Assembly (NCBI GenBank): GCA_017481495.1
Contig: JAFUPC010000123.1
Location: forward strand, 1-50,994
Reading direction: 5' to 3'
Source of the DNA: Clostridia bacterium
Lineage (GTDB): Bacteria; Bacillota; Clostridia; Oscillospirales; CAG-272
DNA length: 50,994 bases
Both the position numbers and the translations under genes were made by a program. Every line of letters starts with the position of its first letter. Positions within the stretch are counted from its first letter, which is position 1. Under the pieces are notes generated by a model. It did not search any database. It was not told the origin of the DNA and was given only the letters and a program-made list of their open reading frames with translations. Of this stretch, positions 23,511 through 30,617 are shown piece after piece.

Positions 23511-26159
23511 ATGGGCGAAAAATACAGCGACAAGGAACAGCTCCTGAAAATTCTCGGACTGGTGGAAGCGGGAAAGCTGACCCCCGAAGAAGCGGAGGAA
23601 CTGATCGCCGGAATGCAGAACGCGGAAAACGGAGAAACAGATTCCGCCGACCCCGCAAAAAAGGCAGAAGAAAACGAAGCATATTACGACGCGCTCGCCC
23701 GCAGGGTCGAAGAACACGAAGCGGAATACGATGTGCTCGCCGCAGAAGCAGAAGCAAAAGAAGCGGCATCCGAAGCCGCAGGAGATGCGGTGGAAGAAGT
23801 CACCGGGGACACGTCATCCACTGGGGACACGTCATCCACTGGGGACGCATGGAAAGCATTCGGCGAGGAAGCGCGCCGGATGGGTGAGGAAGCACGGAAA
23901 ATGGGCGCGGAAGCGCGCCGGACGGCACAAGAGACGGTGAACGGCATCGATCTGTCCGGACTGTCGGGACTGTCCGAACTCTCCAAGCTTTCCGGTCTTG
24001 GGAAAACCATTTCCGACGCCGTGAACGGTGCGCTGAAAAGTGCGCAGAACGCGATGAAGACCGCCGGAAACACCATCCGTATGAACGGCAATACCGTGAC
24101 GTTCGGGAAAAAGCCCGCGCATGAGGGCGACTATGACGGCGACTTCACAGGCGACCTGGATTTCGACATCCACGGCGACTTCAACGGCACGCTCCACGGC
24201 TCACTCTTATCCCACATCACGGGGAACTTCAACGGCAACATCGAGGGTTCCGTCATGGGCATGATCTCGGAGAACATGAACGGCGAAATTTCGGGCGACC
24301 TGCTCGGCATGATCTCCGGGGACGTGATGGGCAGCATCGGCGGCAGTGTCATGGGCAGAATCGGCGGCGCGGTGTACGGCGACATCCGACGGGACGTGCT
24401 CGGCCACATTTCGGGTCATGTCACGGGTGACGTCGGCGGCGGTGTGCTCGGTCTCATCGACGGCGGTGTCGGCGGAACGGTTCACGGCGCGGTGCTGGGC
24501 CGCATCGGCGGGTATCAGGGTTCTCGTCCAAAGCCGGATGCGGATCCCACCGAAAATGACCCCAATAGCACCCGTACTGACAGCGCCTGTGCCGATAACA
24601 CCTGCAGCAACACCGCCGGCGACTATTACGGCGACATCGACGGTGACCTTGATTTCGACATCCGCGGCTCGCTTCAAGGCACGGTCAAGGGCGACGTTCT
24701 CTCCCATGTGACAGGCGACATCACGGGCAATGTCCACGGGGACATTCTCGGTCAGGTGGACGGCAGTGTTCTGGGCTGGGTCGGACAGGATGTGATCGGG
24801 CGTATCGGCGGCGACATCTGCCGCGGCGTTCACGGAGACGTACTCGGTCAGGTAGGCGGTTCGGTCAAAAACGACATCAACGGCGACGTAATCGGAGAAA
24901 TCCGCGGCGACGTGCTCGGCTGTATCAAGTGTGACGTCATAGGTCAAATCGGCGGAAACGTAACGGGCGATATTTACGGTGACGTGATTGGAAACATTGA
25001 CGGTGACGTCGGCGGCAGTGTCCGGGGTGATCTGATCGGTTTCATCAGCGGAACGGTCAAAAGCGTACACGGTGACGTGCGCGGTTGTGTCGGCGGCATT
25101 GCAGAGGGAAATGCCGGTCAGGGCAAACCGGCACAGACAGCAGACGCTGCACCCGGTATCCGCATCGACCTTGATTCCGGTGCGCAAGGTATTACGGTCA
25201 ATCTTGACCCCGCTGTTCCGAACGTCACAGTCAACATGAACCGTGACGACGACCGTGATCCCCGCATCCCCGAAAACGGCATCTTCGAGGGCGACTGGTC
25301 GGGCGACCTTGACGGAGACATGGATTTCACCGTCACGGGGAACTTTGACGGCAATATCGCGGGCGACTTCTACGGCGCAATCGGCGGAAGACTGACCGGC
25401 GACATTGACGGAGATATGAACGGCTCTGTCGGCACGGATGTTGTGGGAAACATCAACGGCGATTTAGGTGGCACGGTCGGCGGCAGCATCCGCGGAACGG
25501 TTGACGGCGACCTCAACGGCAAGGTGGACGGATTTTTAGAGGGCGTTCTGACCGGCGACCTGAACGGCCGCCTTTCCGGCATCATGACGGGCAGAATCGA
25601 GGGTGACTTAAACGGTGTCATCGGCACGGTTGACAAAAACGCCGCCATCGAGGGCGACATCAACGGCACCATTCACGGCGATCTTGCATTTATCTGCCAG
25701 GGCGATTTAAACGGCAAGGTGCTCGGCGACATCCTGTGCAACATCGAGGGTGACTTGAACGGCTCGGTCGGCGGAAGCGTGAAAGCGACGGTCGAGGGCG
25801 ACCTGAACGGCTCGGTCACGGGCAACGTGGACGGCAACATCGAGGGAGACCTGAACGGTTACGTCCACGGCTCCGTGATGGGCAACGTCGGCGGCGACCT
25901 CCGCGGCATGGTGGACGGCGGCTGTGCGGGCGACGTGGACGGCGACCTTTCCGGCTGGGTCAAGGGCGACATGACCGGCAACATCGGCGGTGACTTCTCC
26001 GGCCGCATCGACGGCGACATGACCGGTAACGTCAGCGGCGATTTCCGCGGTGCCGTCAACGGCATCATGCAGGGCAACATCGACGGCGACATCGAAAACG
26101 GCGCATATTTCGGCGGCGGATTCTTCGGGTGTCTTGAGGGAGAAGATCGGAGAAAATAA
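23511..26159 (+). CDS. Giant tetrapeptide-repeat (G-x-hydrophobic-x) putative beta-solenoid protein
   Basis: An 882-residue protein without signal peptide. Residues about 5-35 (DKEQLLKILGLVEAGKLTPE) form the SHOCT-like domain seen at the N terminus of YvlB/LiaX-type proteins. A charged Ala/Glu-rich region follows, with heptad-like repeats (EEARRMG, EEARKMG, AEARRTA) and a Leu-Ser-Gly helix-like stretch, possibly amphipathic. From about residue 205 the sequence is a nearly unbroken run of tetrapeptides G-x-[VILFM]-x in three blocks (about 31, 40 and 67 units), split by two low-complexity linkers (about 335-370 and 530-587). Each block opens with a GDLDFDI or GDMDFTV motif that may cap the fold. 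Units group in fours, giving a 16-residue period (for example GDLN-GSVT-GNVD-GNIE). This predicts a beta-solenoid with 16 residues per coil. In related operons this position holds a DUF4097 beta-helix. Start ATG 23511 is 9 nt after GAGGAGG. Confidence 0.85.
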   Translation: MGEKYSDKEQLLKILGLVEAGKLTPEEAEELIAGMQNAENGETDSADPAKKAEENEAYYDALARRVEEHEAEYDVLAAEAEAKEAASEAAGDAVEEVTGDTSSTGDTSSTGDAWKAFGEEARRMGEEARKMGAEARRTAQETVNGIDLSGLSGLSELSKLSGLGKTISDAVNGALKSAQNAMKTAGNTIRMNGNTVTFGKKPAHEGDYDGDFTGDLDFDIHGDFNGTLHGSLLSHITGNFNGNIEGSVMGMISENMNGEISGDLLGMISGDVMGSIGGSVMGRIGGAVYGDIRRDVLGHISGHVTGDVGGGVLGLIDGGVGGTVHGAVLGRIGGYQGSRPKPDADPTENDPNSTRTDSACADNTCSNTAGDYYGDIDGDLDFDIRGSLQGTVKGDVLSHVTGDITGNVHGDILGQVDGSVLGWVGQDVIGRIGGDICRGVHGDVLGQVGGSVKNDINGDVIGEIRGDVLGCIKCDVIGQIGGNVTGDIYGDVIGNIDGDVGGSVRGDLIGFISGTVKSVHGDVRGCVGGIAEGNAGQGKPAQTADAAPGIRIDLDSGAQGITVNLDPAVPNVTVNMNRDDDRDPRIPENGIFEGDWSGDLDGDMDFTVTGNFDGNIAGDFYGAIGGRLTGDIDGDMNGSVGTDVVGNINGDLGGTVGGSIRGTVDGDLNGKVDGFLEGVLTGDLNGRLSGIMTGRIEGDLNGVIGTVDKNAAIEGDINGTIHGDLAFICQGDLNGKVLGDILCNIEGDLNGSVGGSVKATVEGDLNGSVTGNVDGNIEGDLNGYVHGSVMGNVGGDLRGMVDGGCAGDVDGDLSGWVKGDMTGNIGGDFSGRIDGDMTGNVSGDFRGAVNGIMQGNIDGDIENGAYFGGGFFGCLEGEDRRK
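24125..26125 (+). repeat. Coding repeat tract, 12-bp unit with 48-bp higher-order period
   Basis: The DNA encoding the solenoid repeats GGC-GAC-[AG]TN-NNN. Codon 1 is almost always a Gly codon (mostly GGC) and codon 3 a Val, Ile, Leu, Phe or Met codon. Sequence between units has diverged, so this is an old amplification held by selection on the protein rather than a recent tandem expansion. Confidence 0.8.
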
Positions 26160-26166
26160 AAAGATG

Positions 26167-26204
26167 GGGGTGTTGTACATTGGTGCAACACCCCGGTTGA
26201 TATT
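26167..26204 (+). terminator. Hairpin terminator of the DUF2089/solenoid operon
   Basis: GGGGTGTTG (26167-26175) pairs perfectly with CAACACCCC (26186-26194) just after the stop codon; the following T content is modest. Confidence 0.75.
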
Positions 26205-26230
26205 TTGAGATATGTTGGAATGGCGATGGC

Positions 26231-26432
26231 GATATTGTTTTACGCTGTGCGTTTCCGGGATTTTGCAGGGGAGCCTATTAGGCTCCCGGTGATTTGTAAA
26301 TCTCTCGCACCATTGAAAGATTTTCCAATATGTCACCGCGTTGCACGGTGACGGCGGGCGAAAGGTTTCGCAGGCGAAACCATGTTGCCTCCCCTACAAA
26401 ATCATTGGAATCGCACAGTGCCAGATAATATC
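26231..26432. repeat. Palindrome-rich MITE-like element, copy A
   Basis: GATATTGTTTTACGCTGTGC (26231-) and its imperfect inverse, ending GCACAGTGCCAGATAATATC (-26432), bound a non-coding element. Inside are perfect hairpins GGGAGCCTA/TAGGCTCCC (1-nt loop, 26269-26287), GTCACCG/CGGTGAC (26332-26352) and GGTTTCGC/GCGAAACC (2-nt loop, 26364-26381), then CCCCTACAAAATCATTG. The last segment and the GTCACCG hairpin recur in the element at 27178-27348. The two elements flank one membrane-protein gene. Confidence 0.65.
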
Positions 26433-26481
26433 AACATCGTCGCCCTTATGTTGCCGGCGTTACACCAACGCCCCTACCCCC

Positions 26482-27108
26482 TCACATATATGCCTTCCGC
26501 TCCGCCGTCACTTCGCCTGCGATGCGCATCCTGTCAGCATTCCATTTCGTATGTACGCGCAAGGTCAGCCTGTGATGCCAGAACGCGTACATTCCGACGA
26601 ACGGGAAATAGAACAGCACGTTGACGATCAGGGCATTTCGGAACAGCATCATGGATTCCTCATATGTGAAATACGCATTCGTCATATAATTGAACCAGAC
26701 CCGGAACAAGGCGTACAGAAGACAAATCAGATACAGAACCGCGACGACAGCCGTGTCGTTCCACAGTTCGTCACAGTGAAGAAGCATCCGGCTTTCCGCT
26801 TTCTTGTCATAGCTGCCGTCCGCCGTGGACGCCATGAAATCCCCGCGCACGGTCACATCCCGCGACAGCCGCAGACTTTCCCACAGTGCCGGAAACGCCG
26901 CCATTGTACAGACCAGCAAAAGATAGATGACAAGCGGCACGGGGAAATTGTACGCAAGCGTTCTCCACACAACGGCGGTAATTTTGAACAGGACGTACAG
27001 GACAAGGGATTCCACACACAGCCACGGAAAAAACCGCACGATGCGCCGCGGCATGATGTGCGAGGAACACCGGTTTTTCTTTTCGGGTGCAGGATCGGGT
27101 GTATACAT
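26482..27108 (-). CDS. Four-helix integral membrane protein, unknown
   Basis: A 208-residue protein with about four predicted membrane segments (around 22-48, 54-75, 118-140 and 155-177) and a basic, Pro-rich N terminus (MYTPDPAPEKKNRCSSHIMP). GGAGG lies 8 nt before ATG 27108; the longer frame from 27162 would add 18 residues without a ribosome site, so I use 27108. No conserved domain is recognised. The gene stands alone, bracketed by two palindrome-rich elements (26231-26432 and 27178-27348), which suggests a small independent or transferred unit. Confidence 0.75.
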   Translation of the reverse strand: MYTPDPAPEKKNRCSSHIMPRRIVRFFPWLCVESLVLYVLFKITAVVWRTLAYNFPVPLVIYLLLVCTMAAFPALWESLRLSRDVTVRGDFMASTADGSYDKKAESRMLLHCDELWNDTAVVAVLYLICLLYALFRVWFNYMTNAYFTYEESMMLFRNALIVNVLFYFPFVGMYAFWHHRLTLRVHTKWNADRMRIAGEVTAERKAYM

Positions 27109-27177
27109 GGTCGTTACCTCCGGGGTGGGAATTTTGGGGAGATTGAAAGTAATCTCCGACATAAAGGATGGTGTACC

Positions 27178-27348
27178 TCGTATTGTGTAGGGGCGGCAAC
27201 CTGCCGCCCGCGGTCACCGTGCAATGGTGACCGTCACCGCTACGCGGTGACATATGGTAAACCTTTCAATGGTGCGAAAGATTTTCAGATCACCGGGCGG
27301 CAAATTGCCGCCCCTACAAAATCATTGTAATCGCATTACACAATACGA
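27178..27348. repeat. Palindrome-rich MITE-like element, copy B (171 bp)
   Basis: Perfect 12-bp terminal inverted repeats, TCGTATTGTGTA (27178-27189) and TACACAATACGA (27337-27348), bound four perfect hairpins: GGGCGGCA/TGCCGCCC (27191-27209), GGTCACC/GGTGACC (27212-27232), GTCACCGC/GCGGTGAC (27233-27251) and GGGCGGCAA/TTGCCGCCC (27295-27313). The outer GTAGGGGCGGCAA and TTGCCGCCCCTAC also form an inverted pair. No coding frame. Shares segments with copy A and with 40476-40520. Confidence 0.8.
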
Positions 27349-27469
27349 TACCGCTCATCGTCGCCTTTATGCTCATCTCTCCCCTCTATTATACCACGCG
27401 TTTCTTCTTTTGTCAATATTTTATTCCGGTTTACTATCACTTTTTTCACAACAGATTTCCCCGCTGCTA

Positions 27470-27498
27470 TTGACATTCCCATCAAATTGTGATATAAT
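27470..27498 (+). promoter_or_regulatory. Consensus promoter of the glycyl-radical enzyme gene
   Basis: TTGACA (27470-27475), 17-bp spacer, TATAAT (27493-27498), both perfect. Confidence 0.9.
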
Positions 27499-27540
27499 CC
27501 GAATAGAATAAAAACGCTTTCAGCGGGAAAGGACAGCGAT

Positions 27541-27585
27541 ATGAAATTTCCTCCATATCGCACACAAAACAATGACTTCAAGTGA
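27541..27585 (+). CDS. Possible 14-codon leader ORF overlapping the GRE start
   Basis: The only good ribosome site here (GGGAAAGGA, about 27526-27534) sits at proper distance from ATG 27541, which opens a 14-codon frame (MKFPPYRTQNNDFK) ending at TGA 27583-27585, past the GRE start at 27572. GCGATATG/CATATCGC forms an 8-bp hairpin over its first codons. It could couple translation into the main gene or act as a sensor; it may also be chance. Confidence 0.35.
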   Translation: MKFPPYRTQNNDFK

Positions 27586-29575
27586 ACTGTTCCAAAAACT
27601 CGGTGAGCCTTACGCCGCGGGACTGCTTGCCGATAAAGGGCGCAGTCTCTTTTACCGGCAGTGTGCGGCATATGCGGCATGGTATGATGCCAAGACCCCG
27701 ACCGAATGGAAACCGGGGGATCTTATTTACCCTCACGGGCCGGATTATCTGTACGGGGACTTTTCCCGTCAGCTGGTGCATCCCGATTATGCAATGACTT
27801 ATGCCTGCGACATTCAGGCTCTGCGCAAGAAATGCGAGGACTCCGGTCTCGACGGCGCAATGGATGCGTATGCAGAGATGGAAGCCTTCTTCCAGGCACA
27901 CCACTGGCCGGGCGGATGGGTGCACGGCTCCCCGAATTATCACCGCGTGATAAAGGAAGGTCTTGCCTCCTACCGCGAACGCGCAAAGCATACAAAGGGC
28001 GATGCCGACTTCCGAGACGGCATGATTCTCTTAATTGATTCCATTGAGAATTTCCTTGCACGCTGTGCCGCATATCTGCGCACAACGGATGCGCCCGAAG
28101 AACTCTGCGCGGCAGTTGAGCACGTTCCGATGATGCCCGCGCGTACCTATTATGAGGGGCTTATCTCGTGGAACCTCGTTTTCTTCCTGGATGGATGCGA
28201 CAATCTCGGCTGTCTCGACATGGGGCTGGCGCATCTTTACAACGGAGAGGATCTGACGGCGGTCATCGCACAGCTGTATGACAACATCGACCAGACAGAA
28301 CGCTGGTCGTGTACCCTCGGCCCCGATTACAATGCGATCACCGAGCAGGCACTCCGCGCCGTTGCCGGAAAGCGGCGTCCTTTGCTGGAACTGCGCATTA
28401 CGCGCGAAATGCCCGAACATCTCTGGAACATCGCTTCCGAGATGCTCTGTACGGGAAGCACGAATCCTTCGTTCTACAATGACAAAGGCATCCACGACAT
28501 GATCCACGCTTACCTGCCGCAGATTCCGGAGGAGGAACTCAGACTGTTCTGCGGTGCCGGTTGTACGGAGACCAATCTGGAAGGGCTGACCCGCGCGGGC
28601 GGAACGGACGACGACTTCAACCTGCTTGCCGCGCTGGACGAGTATATGAAGGAACACCTTTGCTCCGCCGCATCCTTTGAAGAATTTTATGAAGGACTGT
28701 GCGCCTATACCTGCCGCGGTATTGACGAAATGCTCGACCGCATCTCCGCGCGGTACCATTATTGTGAGGAGCATCTGCCCAACCCCATGCGCACACTGTT
28801 TGTGGACGACTGCATTGACCGGGGCAAGGATTACACCGCCGGCGGCGCACGCTATACCTGGACGATGAACTCCGACAGCGGTCTTGTCAACGTCTTCGAT
28901 GCCCTCTCCGCGATAAAGACACTCGTCTTTGACCAGAAGCGCTTCACGCCCGAAGAATTTCTTGAAAATCTCTCCAAAGAAGATGACAGTTTCATCGCCA
29001 TTCTGAAATCCTGCCCGTGCTTCGGTGTGGACGACGAAAACGTCGACCGCATGGCGGCAGACTATACCGAGCGCATTTATATGGTGTACAAAAACCGCCC
29101 GCGCGATGGGTTCATTGATGCGTTCACCATCACCGAGCATCAGTTCCTGCGCTATGAGATGACCGGGCGGAACGTCGGTCCCACGCCGGACGGCAGAAAA
29201 GCGGGTGAACCGACCTGCGACTCCGTTGCCGCTCTGCGCGGAAAAGCGAAAAAAGGCCCGACCGCGATGCTCTCCTCCGCCGCGCGCCTGCCGCAGCACC
29301 TTGCAATGGGTATGACCGTCCTCAATCTGACCATCGCCAAACGCATCGCAGAAAATCCCGCCATGCTCCGTGCCCTTGTCGAGGGGTATTTTGAAAAAGG
29401 CGGTCTTCAGGTGCAGGTCACAGTCACAAGTCCCGAAGAGCTGCTCGATGCCCTTGAACACCCCGAAAACCACGCCGACCTCATCGTCCGCGTCGGCGGC
29501 TACTCCGAATACTTCGGCCGCCTGTCGCCCGCATTGCGGAAAGCCGTTGTGGAGCGGGATGTGCATGATCTGTAA
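27572..29575 (+). CDS. Glycyl-radical enzyme, pyruvate formate-lyase-like, substrate unknown
   Basis: A 667-residue protein with both hallmarks of glycyl-radical enzymes: the active-site Cys331 in CGAGCTETN (compare GCVE in the family) and the C-terminal radical site RVGGYSEYFGRLSP (radical Gly643 by alignment with RVSGY). It is about 100 residues shorter than typical family members, so some loops are reduced. Such enzymes need an oxygen-free cell and a radical-SAM activase; none is encoded in this window. The substrate, whether pyruvate, a diol, choline or a sugar derivative, cannot be assigned. The ATG at 27572 lacks its own ribosome site. The gene has a consensus promoter and is followed 34 bp later by trmO. 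Confidence 0.85.
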   Translation: MTSSELFQKLGEPYAAGLLADKGRSLFYRQCAAYAAWYDAKTPTEWKPGDLIYPHGPDYLYGDFSRQLVHPDYAMTYACDIQALRKKCEDSGLDGAMDAYAEMEAFFQAHHWPGGWVHGSPNYHRVIKEGLASYRERAKHTKGDADFRDGMILLIDSIENFLARCAAYLRTTDAPEELCAAVEHVPMMPARTYYEGLISWNLVFFLDGCDNLGCLDMGLAHLYNGEDLTAVIAQLYDNIDQTERWSCTLGPDYNAITEQALRAVAGKRRPLLELRITREMPEHLWNIASEMLCTGSTNPSFYNDKGIHDMIHAYLPQIPEEELRLFCGAGCTETNLEGLTRAGGTDDDFNLLAALDEYMKEHLCSAASFEEFYEGLCAYTCRGIDEMLDRISARYHYCEEHLPNPMRTLFVDDCIDRGKDYTAGGARYTWTMNSDSGLVNVFDALSAIKTLVFDQKRFTPEEFLENLSKEDDSFIAILKSCPCFGVDDENVDRMAADYTERIYMVYKNRPRDGFIDAFTITEHQFLRYEMTGRNVGPTPDGRKAGEPTCDSVAALRGKAKKGPTAMLSSAARLPQHLAMGMTVLNLTIAKRIAENPAMLRALVEGYFEKGGLQVQVTVTSPEELLDALEHPENHADLIVRVGGYSEYFGRLSPALRKAVVERDVHDL

Positions 29576-29609
29576 TTTACAAAAGGAAAAGGGATGACTC
29601 CCCCATATC

Positions 29610-30305
29610 ATGACCGAAACCTACACCCTGCGCATCATCGCGCACATCCGCACACCGTTCAAAAGTAAATTCGGCATTCCGCGCCAGAGCGGACTGGCGG
29701 AAACAATTCCGGCGGAGATTGTGTTTGAGCCGGAATACCGCAATCCGGATGCGGTGCGCGGAATGGACGGATATTCCCATCTGTGGCTCATCTGGCAGTT
29801 TTCCAAGGCTGTCCGCGAAGACGGCACATGGTCGCCGACGGTGCGCCCGCCGAGATTGGGCGGAAACACGCGCATGGGTGTTTTTGCCACCCGTTCCCCC
29901 TACCGCCCGAATGCCATCGGACTGTCTTCCGTGAAGCTCGAATCCGTGGAGATGACCGCCGACCGCGGTCCTATTCTCCACGTCCGCGGTGCAGACCTGC
30001 TCGACGGTACGCCGATCTTCGACATAAAGCCCTATCTGCCCTTTACCGACAGCCACCCGGATGCCGCCGGCGGCTTCGCCGACGAGAAAAAGTCCTACGC
30101 GCTGGAAGTCGACATTCCGCCCGCACTCCTTGAAAAGATTCCACCCTCTGACCGCGATGCCATCCGTGCGATCCTCTCCGAGGATCCCCGCCCATCGTAT
30201 CAGGATGACCCGGAACGGGTTTACGGGATGGAGTATGCGGGGGTAGAGGTGAAGTTTACGGTGGAGGATGGAGTGCTTTGCGTGCGGGATGTGGAAATCA
30301 AATAA
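29610..30305 (+). CDS. trmO: tRNA (adenine(37)-N6)-methyltransferase, TrmO/TsaA type
   Basis: A 231-residue SAM-dependent enzyme that methylates t6A37 in tRNA. Family motifs include IAHIRTPFKSKFGIPRQSGL, DGYSHLWLIWQF, RMGVFATRSPYRPNAIGLSS and the C-terminal YGMEYAGVEVKF. Length matches bacterial TrmO. AAAAGGAAAAGGG lies about 20 nt upstream; ATG 29610 fits the conserved N terminus. It probably shares the transcript of the glycyl-radical enzyme. Confidence 0.9.
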   Translation: MTETYTLRIIAHIRTPFKSKFGIPRQSGLAETIPAEIVFEPEYRNPDAVRGMDGYSHLWLIWQFSKAVREDGTWSPTVRPPRLGGNTRMGVFATRSPYRPNAIGLSSVKLESVEMTADRGPILHVRGADLLDGTPIFDIKPYLPFTDSHPDAAGGFADEKKSYALEVDIPPALLEKIPPSDRDAIRAILSEDPRPSYQDDPERVYGMEYAGVEVKFTVEDGVLCVRDVEIK

Positions 30306-30334
30306 GATTTTCTCACTTTTGAAAGACTGTAATT

Positions 30335-30367
30335 GTTTCGCACACGCGACCCCCGTTCCTTGCAAAG
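30335..30367 (-). repeat. CAAGGA...GTGCGAAAC dispersed repeat, copy
   Basis: Read on the minus strand, CTTTGCAAGGAACGGGGGTC then GCGTGTGCGAAAC matches the family present at 21361-21412, 37575-37627, 40386-40436 and 44577-44630. Confidence 0.45.
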
Positions 30368-30424
30368 CACACAAACTGTCCGTGCCGCAGACACAAGGGC
30401 TGCAAACGCTCTTCCCGTGATTTT

Positions 30425-30489
30425 GCAGGGGAAGCAATCTGCTTCCCGCAGATCAGAAAATCTCTCGTACTGCTGTGGACACCCCTGCA
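30425..30489. repeat. GGGAAGCA hairpin within GCAGGGG-type repeat
   Basis: GGGAAGCA/TGCTTCCC (30430-30448, 3-nt loop) lies inside a wider inverted pair TGCAGGGG (30425-30432) and CCCCTGCA (30482-30489). The stretch ATTTTGCAGGGG ... AAATCTCTCG also occurs in element A at 26261-26316. Confidence 0.5.
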
Positions 30490-30536
30490 GTAACATCCGG
30501 CATCTGTTCTTCAAATTTCAGAAAGCATAAAATAGT

Positions 30537-30587
30537 ATGCACCGCGTTTTTTCGTTTCCTTGAAAGGATACCTGAATCGCGGTGCAT
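30537..30587 (-). repeat. Stem-loop at the end of the GH110-like gene; copy of the 21361 repeat
   Basis: ATGCACCGCG (30537-30546) pairs perfectly with CGCGGTGCAT (30578-30587). The minus-strand sequence ATGCACCGCGATTCAGGTAT, then CCTTTCAAGGAAACG and AAAAAACGCGGTGC, is clearly related to 21361-21412. It lies between two converging genes and may also terminate transcription. Confidence 0.6.
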
Positions 30588-30617
30588 AACGCTTTATTTT
30601 TTTAAACGTTCCGAAAG

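Noticed and set aside
23805..23840. Two exact 18-bp tandem copies (GDTSST) as a phase-variation switch
   Set aside because: The unit is a multiple of 3 inside a linker and only two copies exist, so it cannot switch the frame.
24207..25187. 326-codon open frame on the minus strand
   Set aside because: It is antisense to the tetrapeptide-repeat gene and stays open only because of the 12-bp codon periodicity; it has no ribosome site or homology.
24125..26125. Regularly spaced repeats that could suggest a CRISPR array
   Set aside because: The period is 12/48 bp, in frame, with divergent units encoding Gly-hydrophobic peptides; no conserved 24-36 bp repeat with unique spacers.
26160..26481. A small gene in the gap after the solenoid protein
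   Set aside because: No frame with ribosome site and protein-like composition; the gap is filled by a terminator and a palindromic element.
27186..27313. Hairpins of the GTAGGGGCGGC element as ordinary terminators
   Set aside because: No T runs follow the stems, there are four in series with terminal inverted repeats, and partial copies recur inside operon gaps.
28031..29611. 526-codon open frame on the minus strand
   Set aside because: Antisense to the glycyl-radical enzyme, which has both catalytic motifs.
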